Source of the DNA: Deinococcus humi
GTDB lineage: Bacteria; Deinococcota; Deinococci; Deinococcales; Deinococcaceae
Reading direction: 5' to 3'
Assembly: GCF_014201875.1 (NCBI RefSeq)
Contig: NZ_JACHFL010000003.1
Span: forward strand, 434,001 to 498,000
DNA length: 64,000 nt
Part shown: positions 51,090 to 63,458 of the stretch, piece by piece
How positions within the stretch are numbered: the first letter of the stretch is position 1
Layout of the letters: every line of letters begins with the position of its first letter
The notes under the pieces: model-generated
The model's database searches: none
What the model was told of the DNA's origin: nothing
What the model saw: only the letters and a program-made list of their open reading frames with translations
Made by a program: the position numbers and the translations under genes

Positions 51090-53054
51090 TCATGCCCTCA
51101 CCCCTTGCGCCTGCACGCTGATCCGTGGCAACCGCTGTTCGGCCCCCGGAATGCGGTGAACGACCACGTCCGTCTCCACGCGCTGGGTCTGCCCATCCTG
51201 GTACTTGAACGTCGCCTCCACCCGCACCGCGTCCGAGCCGTCATAGAGGGCGGCAACGATGGGGGCGTACTTCTGGCGGATCAGCTTGCGCCTTACCTTT
51301 CCGGTGCGGGTCAGTTCGTCGTCGTCGGCGTCCAGCAGCTTGTACAGCAGCACGAACCGGGCGATACGCTCATGGGGTTCCAGCCGGGTATTGGCCTCCT
51401 GCACTTCCTTCAGGATCAATTCGGCCAGCTCCGGCTTGCTGCTGAGGTCCATGTACGTGCTGTAGGCGATCTGGCGCTTCTCGGCCCACTGCCCGGCGGT
51501 GAGGGGATCGACGTTCAGAAAGGCCGTGACCTCGTTCTCACCGTCGCCAAAGGCCACCGCCTCCTTGATGTAGGGGCTGAATTTCAGCCGGTTCTCAATG
51601 AACTGTGGACTGAAGGTCTCGCCATTCGCCGTTTTCATTACGTCGCTCAGCCGGTCGATGACCTGCAGGTGGCCGTCGGGGGTCAGGCGTCCAGCGTCGC
51701 CGCTGTGCAGCCAGCCGTCCCGAATCGTCTCGGCGCTGGCGTCGTCGCGCTTGTAGTAGCCCACCACCACGGCGGGACTGCGGCTGATGATCTCGCCCTC
51801 CTCGGTGATGCGAACCTCGCCGCCGGGCAGAATCTTGCCCACAGTGTCGAAGCGCACGTCGCCGTCGCGGTGGACGTAGGCAATCCCGATATTCTCGGTC
51901 TGGCCGTAAATCTGTTTCAGGTTCACGCCCAAGCCGTGGTAGAAGCGGAAGACGTCCGGCCCCAGCGCCGCGCCGCCAGTGTAGGCGCGCTTGAGGCGCA
52001 GGAATCCCAGCCCGTCAAGCAACGGACGGGTCAGGCCCCAGTACGCCACCCAGCGCTTGAGGGCCGCCGCACCGCCCGCCTTCTTGCCACTTAGGCTGGC
52101 ATCAGCAGCGTCGGTGCTCCACTGCAACAGCTTGCGGTACAGCGCCCGATTGGGGCCGTAGCTCTCCTGCATGCGGATGAACATGCTGCTCTGAATGCCC
52201 TCCCATACGCGTGGCGGGGCGAACATGAAGTGCGGGCCGATCTCCACGAGATCGCTCATGGCCGTCTCGTTGCTTTCGGGGAAATTGACGGTCACCGCGT
52301 TGGCCAGCGCCACCGCCACCGTCATCATCTGCTCGCCAATCCAGGCCATCGGCAGGAAGGACAGGTAATCGTCGCCGGGGTTCAGCGGGTCCACCTCACC
52401 CAGCGCCCGGCCCATGTACAGCAGATTGCGGTGCGACAGCATGGCCGCCTTGGGGTTCCCGGTGGTGCCGGAGGTGAGGCTGAAGTGACACACGTCGTCG
52501 GGCCTGCCCTGGGCGGCCTCACGGTCAAAGATGGTGGCCGCTTCCGCTCTGCCCAGTTCCAGCAGTTTCTCAAAGGACATGAACCAGTCGTCGCCCGCGT
52601 GCTTGCTCATGCCGCGCGCGTCCTCGTAGATCACCTTCCGGATGTTGGGGAGACTGGCGCGGTGCTCGAGCAGCTTGTCCACCTGCTCCTCGTCCTCGGC
52701 CAGGACCACCACGGCGTCGGTGTAGTCCAGCACGTAACGCACTTCCTCGGCCACGCTGCTCTGGTACACGCCCACGCTGACGGCCCCCAGCGCCTGCGCG
52801 CCGACTTCCATGAACACCCAGGCGGGAATGTTGTCGGCCAGGACCGCGACCTTCTCGCCACGCACGACGCCCAGGGCATGCAGTCCGGCGGCGACCTCGC
52901 GCGCCCGGGCCAGATAGTCCGCGTACGTCGTCTCGTTCCAGATGCCGTACTCCTTGTGGCGCAGGGCGACGGCTTTAGGCGTCTGGACCGCACGTTTTGC
53001 AAGGAGTTGGGGGATGGTCAGGGCGGTCACATCGCCAACGTCGTAGGCGGTCAT
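51090..53054 (-). CDS. Long-chain acyl-CoA synthetase-like AMP-binding protein, 654 aa
   Basis: ANL superfamily enzyme: ATP loop FSLTSGTTGNPKAAMLSHRN, adenylate site QIYGQTENIG, hinge HSGDAGRLTPDGHLQVIDR and DVMKTANGETFSPQFIENRL. It is of the FadD15-like type regularly found inside Liv-type transporter clusters. It probably activates the imported acid to its CoA thioester (vectorial uptake). ATG overlaps the livG stop (ATGA). Intact motifs. Confidence 0.88.
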   Translation of the reverse strand: MTAYDVGDVTALTIPQLLAKRAVQTPKAVALRHKEYGIWNETTYADYLARAREVAAGLHALGVVRGEKVAVLADNIPAWVFMEVGAQALGAVSVGVYQSSVAEEVRYVLDYTDAVVVLAEDEEQVDKLLEHRASLPNIRKVIYEDARGMSKHAGDDWFMSFEKLLELGRAEAATIFDREAAQGRPDDVCHFSLTSGTTGNPKAAMLSHRNLLYMGRALGEVDPLNPGDDYLSFLPMAWIGEQMMTVAVALANAVTVNFPESNETAMSDLVEIGPHFMFAPPRVWEGIQSSMFIRMQESYGPNRALYRKLLQWSTDAADASLSGKKAGGAAALKRWVAYWGLTRPLLDGLGFLRLKRAYTGGAALGPDVFRFYHGLGVNLKQIYGQTENIGIAYVHRDGDVRFDTVGKILPGGEVRITEEGEIISRSPAVVVGYYKRDDASAETIRDGWLHSGDAGRLTPDGHLQVIDRLSDVMKTANGETFSPQFIENRLKFSPYIKEAVAFGDGENEVTAFLNVDPLTAGQWAEKRQIAYSTYMDLSSKPELAELILKEVQEANTRLEPHERIARFVLLYKLLDADDDELTRTGKVRRKLIRQKYAPIVAALYDGSDAVRVEATFKYQDGQTQRVETDVVVHRIPGAEQRLPRISVQAQGVRA

Positions 53055-53851
53055 GCCCCCACCGCATGTTTTTGCTCGGCGACGCCCGTGTACGCCTCGA
53101 TCACGCGCGGATCGGCGCTCACCACTTCGGGCCGTCCGCCCGCGATCAATTGGCCAAAATCCAGCACGTACACGCGGTCACTGATGTCCATGACCACACC
53201 CATATCGTGCTCGATCAGCACCACCGTGACGCCCTGCTCGCGCTGGATGTCTAGGATAAAGCGCACCATGTCCTCCTTTTCCTCGACGTTCATGCCTGCC
53301 ATCGGCTCGTCGAGCAACAGCAGTTCCGGAGACAGGGTCAGGGCGCGGGCCACCTCCACCCGTTTCTGGATGCCGTAGGCCAGGGTGCCCACCGGATGCG
53401 AGCGGTGCTGTTCCAGTTCCATGAAATCGATAATGCGCTCGACGTAGGCGCGGTTTTCGGCCTCCTGGCGACTGGCGCGGCCATAAAAGACCAGGCTGTC
53501 CAGCAGACCGTAACGCAGGTGCGTGTGCCGGGCCAACAACAGGTTTTCCACGACACTCAGCCCCCGGAACAGCTCCAGGTTCTGGAAGGCGCGGGCTATG
53601 CCGTAGCCGGTGACCACGTTGGGGGCGGCGCGGCTCAGGTCATGCTGGCCGAAGGTGATGCGGCCCCGTGTTGGGTGATAGAAGCCGCTGATGCAGTTGA
53701 GCAGGCTGGTCTTGCCCGCCCCGTTCGGCCCGATGATGCTGACGATCTCACCCGGCGGCACGGTCAGGCTCACGTCGGTCAGCGCGTTGAGGCCGCCGAA
53801 CGTGAGGGTGACCCCCTGAACTTCGAGTTGCGGAGCTGAAGGCTGAGACAT
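53051..53851 (-). CDS. livG: Liv-type ABC transporter ATP-binding protein (LivG), 266 aa
   Basis: Walker A IGPNGAGKTSLLNCISGFY, GYGIARAFQNLELFRGLSV, Walker B LLLLDEPMAGMN and switch VVLIEHDMGVVM. First gene of the operon livG, acyl-CoA synthetase, livH, livM, livK, livF, paaK-like. Start ATG 53851 after ribosome site GAGGTG; an extension to 53899 is possible. Confidence 0.92.
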   Translation of the reverse strand: MSQPSAPQLEVQGVTLTFGGLNALTDVSLTVPPGEIVSIIGPNGAGKTSLLNCISGFYHPTRGRITFGQHDLSRAAPNVVTGYGIARAFQNLELFRGLSVVENLLLARHTHLRYGLLDSLVFYGRASRQEAENRAYVERIIDFMELEQHRSHPVGTLAYGIQKRVEVARALTLSPELLLLDEPMAGMNVEEKEDMVRFILDIQREQGVTVVLIEHDMGVVMDISDRVYVLDFGQLIAGGRPEVVSADPRVIEAYTGVAEQKHAVGA

Positions 53852-53930
53852 GACACCTCGCGGGCACAGGCTTAAGGAACGGCGTATAGACGATTTCAAA
53901 AAGAGTTGTCGGTGAAACGATTATGGGGGG

Positions 53931-54005
53931 CGAATCCGATTCGGGAGCCCTGATTGATCTAGACATTCCATCGGCCCAGAACATTTCAAAGGTTATCTGT
54001 CTAGA
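53931..54005. promoter_or_regulatory. Operator candidates in the divergent livG/ligase control region
   Basis: CGAATC-C-GATTCG (53931-53943) is a perfect palindrome. TCTAGACA (53958-53965) and TGTCTAGA (53998-54005) are inverted copies 32 nt apart. They lie between the Liv operon and the divergent ligase gene, so a shared regulator (for example a TetR type responding to acyl-CoA) is possible. Confidence 0.4.
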
Positions 54006-54082
54006 CCAATATCGACATCTGCATGGCTGTCATCCTCAGACTGGTCAGCACCCCATTCCCTCCTGCCGCCAGAGGCTCCGCC

Positions 54083-55624
54083 GTGAAAACTCCGCTTACC
54101 CCGCTTGAACCCGTTCTGCGCGCCCTGCACATCCACCACAGTCGTCCAGCGATCAAGGCGGGCGATCTGACACTGGGCTACGCCGACTTGGCCGGACGGA
54201 CCGCCCGTTTCCTGACGTTGCTGAAAGCCAGCGGGCTGACTCGTGGGGCACACGTCCTGCTGATCTCGCCCAACACGCCGGACGCGCTGCTGGCCTTTCA
54301 CGCTGTGCCGCTGGCCGGGGGCGTGATCGTACCCCTCAATCCCGCCTTCAGCGACGAGGCCCTGGGTTTTCTGGCCGGCCACGCTGATCCGGTCGTTGCG
54401 CTGGTGGACACCGCCTGTTTAGCGCGTGTGGGCGGGCGGCTGGAGCAACTCGGAGTTCCGATCACTGAAATTGGTACAGCCTCCGATCTGGACGCGAGGC
54501 TGGGTGCGGTCTCCCCCGCCCCGCTCGAACTGCCCGACACGCTGGACGAGGACTCTCCCATCAGCATCAATTACACCAGCGGCACCACCAGCGATCCGAA
54601 AGGCGTGATGGTGACGCACCGCAACGCATATATCAACCTCAGCAACCTGCTGTACCACCTGAATTTGCGCCCCGGCAGCGTGTATCTGCACGCCCTGCCG
54701 CTGGCGCACGGCAACGGGTGGGGCAGCGCGTGGGCGGTGACGGCGGCAGGGGGCACCCACGTGATGCTGGGTGGCCATGAGACGCACGAGCTTCGCGGGG
54801 CACTCCTCACGCGCGGCATCACGCATCTGTTCGCCTCGCCCGCCATCCTGACCCCGCTCTCAGATTCCGCCGCACCGCTGACCCTGCCGCACCCGGTGCG
54901 GCTGCTGGTGGCTGGAACGCTCCCGCCACCGCAGCTGCTGGGCCACCTGCGCGCCCAGGGCTTCGAGGTGCTGCACGGTTACGGCCTGACCGAGACGAAC
55001 GCGGTGATGACGGTGACCGAGCTTGAGGCGGCGGACGCCGACACCCGTGTTCTTTCGCGCCAGGGACACCCGATGATGTTCGGCGGTCAGGTGCGCGTGG
55101 TGGCCGAGGATGGGCAGGCCGTTCCAGCCGACGGGTTCACGCCCGGGGAGATCGTCATCCGGGGCAATCAGGTCATGAAGGGCTACTACAAGAACCGCGC
55201 CGCCACACGGCGGGCACTGGAGGGCGGCTGGCTGCACACCGGAGACCTCGCGGTGGTTCACCCCGACGGGCGGGTGGACATTCTGGACCGGGCAGGCGAT
55301 CTGCTGACCATTGACGGCCACAGCGTATCGAGTGCGCAGATTGAGGCCGTACTGTACCGACACCCCAGCGTGCGTGAGGCGGTGGTGGTGGCCGGACAAG
55401 ACCACGCGGACGGGAGCTGTGCCGTCGCCTTCGTGACCCTGCACCCTGGAGCGGGCGTGCGCGGCGACGAGTTGCGCAGCTTCTGCACGCCGCACCTGCC
55501 GGAACACGCCCTGCCCCAGCAGGTGCAGCTGGTGGCCGAACTGCCGAAAACCGCCAGCGGCAAGGTCCTGAAGCATGTCCTGCGGGCACAGGCCCGTCAG
55601 CAGGCCCTGGTAACGCCCCTCTAG
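54083..55624 (+). CDS. Acyl-CoA ligase (AMP-binding), 513 aa
   Basis: ANL enzyme with ATP loop INYTSGTTSDPKGVMVTHRN, EVLHGYGLTETNAVM, hinge LHTGDLAVVHPDGRVDILDR and catalytic lysine in LPKTASGKVLKHVLR. Medium-chain fatty or aryl acids are likely substrates. I choose GTG 54083 (AGAGG upstream; KTPLTPLEPVLRAL resembles family N-termini). ATG 54023 would add 20 unusual residues. Divergent from the Liv operon; its stop overlaps that of plsC. Confidence 0.88.
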   Translation: MKTPLTPLEPVLRALHIHHSRPAIKAGDLTLGYADLAGRTARFLTLLKASGLTRGAHVLLISPNTPDALLAFHAVPLAGGVIVPLNPAFSDEALGFLAGHADPVVALVDTACLARVGGRLEQLGVPITEIGTASDLDARLGAVSPAPLELPDTLDEDSPISINYTSGTTSDPKGVMVTHRNAYINLSNLLYHLNLRPGSVYLHALPLAHGNGWGSAWAVTAAGGTHVMLGGHETHELRGALLTRGITHLFASPAILTPLSDSAAPLTLPHPVRLLVAGTLPPPQLLGHLRAQGFEVLHGYGLTETNAVMTVTELEAADADTRVLSRQGHPMMFGGQVRVVAEDGQAVPADGFTPGEIVIRGNQVMKGYYKNRAATRRALEGGWLHTGDLAVVHPDGRVDILDRAGDLLTIDGHSVSSAQIEAVLYRHPSVREAVVVAGQDHADGSCAVAFVTLHPGAGVRGDELRSFCTPHLPEHALPQQVQLVAELPKTASGKVLKHVLRAQARQQALVTPL

Positions 55625-56295
55625 ACCCGCTCACCCACAGGTTGTGCCAGTTCCCGCAAGCGCTCGCCCAGTTCTGCCGTTACCTGCTTGATGCCCCCCT
55701 GGGCCTCGATGGGCGCACCGAAACGCACGATCCAGCGCCTGCCCTCGCGGCAGATGCCCGCGGGCAGAATCGGGGCGCGCGCCTTGGCGGCAATGAGGGC
55801 CACGCCGCCTTGCAAGGCCGGGCCGCCGCGCGTGCCCTGCGGAAAGATGCCCACCGTGCCGCCCTTCTTCAGAATCCGGACCGCCATGCGGACGGCCCCC
55901 AGATCGTTCCCGGAGCGGTCCACCGGAAAGCTGCCGCCCGTGCTGATGATCCAGCCGATGACCGGCACGAACAGTTCCTTTTTCGCCATGAACTGCACGA
56001 AGCGCCCCGGCGGTAGGGCGCGGGCCACCATAAACGGGTCGATGTTGGCCCGGTGGTTGGCCGCGATGACCAACGGTGTCCCGGGGGGCGGCACATGCTC
56101 GCGCCCGTGCACCTCCAGGTGGGCGCCGCTGAACATAACCGGCAGGTAGGTCAGGGCCACAACAGCGCGGTAGACCCTGGGGTCCACCTGAGGCGGTGCT
56201 GGCTCGGCTGGAGCAGGCTTGGCCGCGGCGGTGGGCCGCGTGGAATCGCGGAGCGGTACGGAGCCGGTAGGCTCGGGGCGGGCGGCGTCGCTCAT
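55621..56295 (-). CDS. plsC: 1-acyl-sn-glycerol-3-phosphate acyltransferase family protein (PlsC), 224 aa
   Basis: Acyltransferase motifs I-IV: IAANHRANIDPFM (HX4D), GGSFPVDRSGND, VGIFPQGTRGGPALQGG and ILPAGI. An N-terminal ~50-residue Pro/Ala/Glu-rich tail precedes the domain. Makes phosphatidic acid in membrane lipid synthesis. ATG 56295 has TATCCT 6 nt upstream (leaderless type). Shares the stop-codon bases CTAG with the convergent ligase gene. Confidence 0.88.
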   Translation of the reverse strand: MSDAARPEPTGSVPLRDSTRPTAAAKPAPAEPAPPQVDPRVYRAVVALTYLPVMFSGAHLEVHGREHVPPPGTPLVIAANHRANIDPFMVARALPPGRFVQFMAKKELFVPVIGWIISTGGSFPVDRSGNDLGAVRMAVRILKKGGTVGIFPQGTRGGPALQGGVALIAAKARAPILPAGICREGRRWIVRFGAPIEAQGGIKQVTAELGERLRELAQPVGERV

Positions 56296-56365
56296 GAGGG
56301 CAGGATACGCCCAGCGTAAGGAGGCAGACCCTTTACTTTTGCCCACCCCGCTTTAGCCTTGGGTC

Positions 56366-56998
56366 ATGAAGATCGCAGTGATCGGTGCGGCGGGCGGTGT
56401 GGGCCGCCGGGTGGTGGCGCAAGCCACCAAAGCAGGACATGAAGTGATGGCCCTGGTGCGCCGCGAGGAACAGGCCGACATGATGTCTCTGTACGGCGCA
56501 GAACCCGTGATGGGTGATCTGGAAGGCGACTGGCAGAGTGTGCTGGGCGGTGCGGAAGCGGTGGTGTGGGCCGCAGGTGGTGGTGCGGGCGGCGACTTCA
56601 GAGCCATTGACGGTGAGGCGCTTAAGCACGTGACCGACGTGCTGGCAGAGCGTGGACCCAAACGCTTCGTGGTGGTCAGCAGCATGGGCGTGGACCGCCC
56701 GGAGCAGATGCCGCCCTTCCTGCAACAGGTTCTCAGGGTCAAGGCCGAGGCGGACAGCCACGTGCAGGGCAGCGAGCTGGACTGGACCATTGTTCGACCT
56801 GGCGGGCTGTCGGACCAGCCCGGCAGCGGCATGGTCACGGTGGACACCCACATGCCCAGCGGCAGCATTCCGCGTGACGATGTGGCGGCTCTGGTACTGG
56901 CCTGCCTGGGCGAACCGTCCACTGTGGGCAAGACTTTCGAGGTTGTGGCGGGCGATCAGGGCATCTCGGACGCCATCGAGGGTCTGGCGTCTCAGTAA
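56366..56998 (+). CDS. NAD(P)-binding atypical SDR (YwnB/HSCARG-like), 210 aa
   Basis: Begins MKIAVIGAAGGVGRRVVAQA with the GxxGxxG nucleotide-binding loop. RFVVVSSMGVDRPEQMPPFL and LDWTIVRPGGLSDQPGSG are typical of atypical short-chain dehydrogenases that act as NAD(P)H-binding reductases or sensors. TAGCCT lies exactly 6 nt before the ATG (leaderless). 70 bp from divergent plsC. Confidence 0.88.
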   Translation: MKIAVIGAAGGVGRRVVAQATKAGHEVMALVRREEQADMMSLYGAEPVMGDLEGDWQSVLGGAEAVVWAAGGGAGGDFRAIDGEALKHVTDVLAERGPKRFVVVSSMGVDRPEQMPPFLQQVLRVKAEADSHVQGSELDWTIVRPGGLSDQPGSGMVTVDTHMPSGSIPRDDVAALVLACLGEPSTVGKTFEVVAGDQGISDAIEGLASQ

Positions 56999-57013
56999 CC
57001 GGCCGAACTGGCG

Positions 57014-58111
57014 TTACCGGGAGGCCTGGACAGACAGGCCTTCCAGCCACCAACGCAGGAACGCCGGAAAACGCGCTGCCCACGCCGCCTCGTCGTGCCA
57101 GTGGTTTTCCCCGATGGTAACCTGAACTTCCCGCACTTTTGGGCGCAGGCGAGCGGCCAGGTCATGGGTCAGGGCCACCATCTCCGCCGCGCCCTGCAAG
57201 GAATCGGCCTCGCGGTCACCCATGTCGAGCCAGACGCGACTTCGGGGGGCCGTGCGCCCTTCCATCCAGCGCAACAGCTCGAAATCGGCGGGGAAGATCG
57301 CCGGACTGAACACCCCCAACGTGCCGAACTCGAGCGGAGCACGTAGGCCACCGTACAGCGTGATCAGGCCGCCGAACGACGACCCGGCCAGGGCAGTGTG
57401 GGGCGCGTCCACCGCACCAAAGCGTTCTCTCAAGGCCGGTTTCAGCGTCCCTGCAATCCAGTCCAGGTACTCGTCTGCGCCAGGCTGGAAGCCGTTGAGT
57501 TCAAAGGGAAAGGGCACGTATCGGCGGCTTCGTTCGTGGTTCACGCTCAGGGCAGCGATCAGGCACGGACGGTTTTCATCGGCAAGGATCTGGGCCGCTC
57601 GGGCGACGTTCCAGCTCTGTCCCGCGAAGGTCACGGCCTCGTCGAAGACGTTCTGGCCGTCGTGCAGGATCAACAGGGGCAACGGTTGCCCCGTGGGCGA
57701 AGCAGGCCACCACAGCCGGACCACCTGTGGTCCCCAGGGAGCCGCCAGTTCCCACTCCTCTCGCGGCGGCGCAGAGGCGGAGGGCCGACTCCTGCCCTGC
57801 CCAGAGTCCTGCCAGCCCCCCAGGTGGAGGCGAATCTCTATGTCGCCGCTCACCACGGCCTTATGGGCGGGGGCACGGCCTCCCCAGACGTCACCCTCCT
57901 CGGTAACCTGTCCGTCATGAAGCAACCGGACCTTGACCTCCAGCAATGCTCCCTCGGGCAAATGGGCGTCCAGCACAGCTTCACCGCCCATACGCTCGAA
58001 GGTCCAGCCCGCCGGATCATCCCTCCAGTTCCGGTGTGTTCCAGTCAGGAAAAGGGTGCCCTCGGGCGTCTGCGGCGGCAATTCAGGAATCACGAAACGA
58101 ACCTGGACCAT
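57014..58111 (-). CDS. Esterase (alpha/beta hydrolase, Fes/EsD type), 365 aa
   Basis: Residues 1-115 form a beta-sandwich like a starch-binding/CBM20-type domain (RFVIPELPPQTPEGTLFLTG, HRNWRDDP). Then an esterase D-type hydrolase: LPLLILHDGQNVFDEA, nucleophile elbow ALAGSSFGGLITLYGG and catalytic His in IGENHWHDEAAW. Such two-domain proteins include enterochelin esterase-like and carbohydrate esterases. No signal peptide. ATG 58111 has TAACCT 5 nt upstream. Confidence 0.83.
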   Translation of the reverse strand: MVQVRFVIPELPPQTPEGTLFLTGTHRNWRDDPAGWTFERMGGEAVLDAHLPEGALLEVKVRLLHDGQVTEEGDVWGGRAPAHKAVVSGDIEIRLHLGGWQDSGQGRSRPSASAPPREEWELAAPWGPQVVRLWWPASPTGQPLPLLILHDGQNVFDEAVTFAGQSWNVARAAQILADENRPCLIAALSVNHERSRRYVPFPFELNGFQPGADEYLDWIAGTLKPALRERFGAVDAPHTALAGSSFGGLITLYGGLRAPLEFGTLGVFSPAIFPADFELLRWMEGRTAPRSRVWLDMGDREADSLQGAAEMVALTHDLAARLRPKVREVQVTIGENHWHDEAAWAARFPAFLRWWLEGLSVQASR

Positions 58112-58324
58112 GCCACAGGTTACGCGCCAGACGGCGAGACATGCGACGGACACGTCCAGTCTCCCCACCCTAGACTCGGAGGCCTTAGCGGGCTCCGACG
58201 TAAGCCGACCCCCGTCCGGGTTAAGTTCCCGTCAGCTCACGTGAGGTTGATGTCATCACACCGGGAGTACGCTTGAAGGGTCACACAGACGCCGCCGGCC
58301 ACTCGCCACAGCTTCAGAAACCAC

Positions 58325-58363
58325 TTGCCTTGATTTCCTAAACTTGATATAGTTGCACTCAAG
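58325..58363 (+). promoter_or_regulatory. lon promoter with HspR (HAIR) operator
   Basis: -35 TTGCCT (58325-58330), 17-bp spacer, -10 TATAGT (58348-58353). Overlapping it is CTTGATA-N7-ACTCAAG (58343-58363); the HspR HAIR consensus is CTTGAGT-N7-ACTCAAG, so the right half is perfect and the left half matches 5 of 7. A bound repressor would cover the -10 box. Confidence 0.8.
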
Positions 58364-58444
58364 TTTCCTGGCAGAATCATCAGTATCAAAGCCACCGGAA
58401 ACCTCCTCTCTCGACTGACCTGCAAGGGCCAAAGGAGTTCCGCC

Positions 58445-60895
<2,451 letters not shown>

Positions 60896-60916
60896 AGCCT
60901 CTACTGCATAACTTGG

Positions 60917-60944
60917 AGACCCCTGCTTCGGCGGGGGTCTTTTT
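60917..60944 (+). terminator. Terminator after lon
   Basis: AGACCCC..TTCG..GGGGTCT: a stem capped by a stable TTCG tetraloop, followed by TTTTT. 22 nt after the lon stop. Confidence 0.92.
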
Positions 60945-60986
60945 ATGATGTGCGTTGAAGCCTGCTGCCCGCTATTCTGTGCAGCG

Positions 60987-61514
60987 ATGAGTGGGCCCCT
61001 GACTTTTCTGGTTGCCAGTCCTCACCTGCACGGCGAGGTCTTCGGCGGCACCGTCATTCTGCTGCTGGAACATGACGCGAACGGCGCCATGGGCCTGATC
61101 GTCAACGCGCCGACGCCGCAACCCGTCTCAGAGCTGATGGCCGAGGCCGAAGGCCAGGATGTGCCGGCGTGGCTGGGCGGCCCGGTGGATCCCACGCTGG
61201 GCTGGTGCCTGTATCCGGAGGCGCTGGAACTGGACGGCGAGATCCAGCTGGTGAAGGGCCTGAACGTGTCCAGCAGTCTGGACGTGCTGCGCGCCGTGAT
61301 GGAAAGCGCTCAGCCCTACATGCTGGTGCTGGGCTACGCCGGCTGGAGCGCCGGACAACTGGCCGAGGAAGCGCGGGCAGGTGCCTGGGTCTGGGTGGAA
61401 CAGGACACGCCGGATCTGCTGTGGACCGTTCCGGCGGCGGACCGTTGGAGCGAGGCGCTGCGCCGGCTGGGTGTGGTTCCCAGCACCATCATGCCGGGTG
61501 GGGCGCAGGCCTGA
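60987..61514 (+). CDS. YqgE/AlgH family protein (UPF0301), 175 aa
   Basis: Begins MSGPLTFLVASPHLHGEVFG; GTVILLLEHDANGAMGLIVNAP, WLGGPVDPTLGWCLYP and VLGYAGWSAGQLAEE match the family. Its biochemical role is not settled. Start ATG 60987 is preferred over 60945 since TATTCT lies 8 nt upstream and the terminator of lon would otherwise adjoin the start. Confidence 0.9.
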   Translation: MSGPLTFLVASPHLHGEVFGGTVILLLEHDANGAMGLIVNAPTPQPVSELMAEAEGQDVPAWLGGPVDPTLGWCLYPEALELDGEIQLVKGLNVSSSLDVLRAVMESAQPYMLVLGYAGWSAGQLAEEARAGAWVWVEQDTPDLLWTVPAADRWSEALRRLGVVPSTIMPGGAQA

Positions 61515-61598
61515 TTCTGGAAGAACCTTGCTTCTCGGCAATCTTTCGGACTCCCTGGAACGATGTCTCGGGGAAGCACAAGGCCGCAGTCCTCTCAG

Positions 61599-61632
61599 AA
61601 CGCGCCCGCTCTCAAACCGAGGCGGGCGCGTT
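61599..61632. terminator. Stem-loop between convergent yqgE and murA
   Basis: AACGCGCCCGC pairs with GCGGGCGCGTT, with an inner CTC/GAG, over a short loop. T-runs are weak on both strands. Probably a bidirectional terminator. Confidence 0.6.
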
Positions 61633-61646
61633 ACTGAATAGGCGTC

Positions 61647-62924
<1,278 letters not shown>

Positions 62925-63035
62925 AGGATTCAATCCTCTTGAAAGTGGGTAGAAGCGGCCAGTTCGGAACAGACCAGGACAGTCTAGACGCGCAGGGAGA
63001 AATTCACCACACCAGCGTCCACAGGTGCATGTTAC

Positions 63036-63118
63036 ACATGTTGCTCACTGTACGTCTACTCTCCCTTATGATCAGCCGTTAAGGGCGCGGATCGTCGATC
63101 ATCCAGTGAGCAACATGT
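63036..63118. promoter_or_regulatory. 15-bp inverted repeat between murA and the RHH gene
   Basis: ACATGTTGCTCACTG (63036-63050) and CAGTGAGCAACATGT (63104-63118) are perfect inverted copies with 53 nt between them. Each arm ends in the palindrome ACATGT. The position between a divergent ribbon-helix-helix gene and murA suggests operator sites, possibly for autoregulation. Confidence 0.55.
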
Positions 63119-63224
63119 TGAGGTGAGTGCACCCCCATGCTACGCTCGGCCCACGGTCCGCCGCCTTTCTTTCCATCTGACCTGTTTCCACGGTTATCCC
63201 CACGCGGCCCGCACCAGGAGAGGC

Positions 63225-63458
63225 ATGCCCAAGAAGGAACGCAAACGCTTGCAGGTGGTCATCAGCGACGAGCAGGACGCTCTGCTGACGCGCACGGCCT
63301 ATGAGCTGTCCAGTCCCGAGCGCCTGATCAGCAAGAGCGAGGTCGTGCGGCTGGCCATTGAGAAAATTGCCCGCGAACTCGGCGAGGGACAGCTGACCGG
63401 CCATATCGAGGAGTACCGCGCCATCCTGGGCAACGAAGGGAGCGAGGAAGAGGATTAA
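63225..63458 (+). CDS. Small ribbon-helix-helix-like protein, 77 aa
   Basis: MPKKERKRLQVVISDEQDALLTRTA, then SKSEVVRLAIEKIARELGEG: a basic strand followed by two helices, the CopG/Arc ribbon-helix-helix plan, with an acidic tail (NEGSEEED). Dimeric DNA-binding proteins of this type often repress their own gene. Start ATG 63225 after ribosome site AGGAGAGG. No toxin gene adjoins. Confidence 0.75.
   Translation: MPKKERKRLQVVISDEQDALLTRTAYELSSPERLISKSEVVRLAIEKIARELGEGQLTGHIEEYRAILGNEGSEEED

Noticed and set aside
54023..54082. ATG 54023 as the start of the divergent acyl-CoA ligase
   Set aside because: It adds 20 residues unlike family N-termini and has no ribosome site or proper -10 spacing. 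GTG 54083 fits better, though this is not certain.
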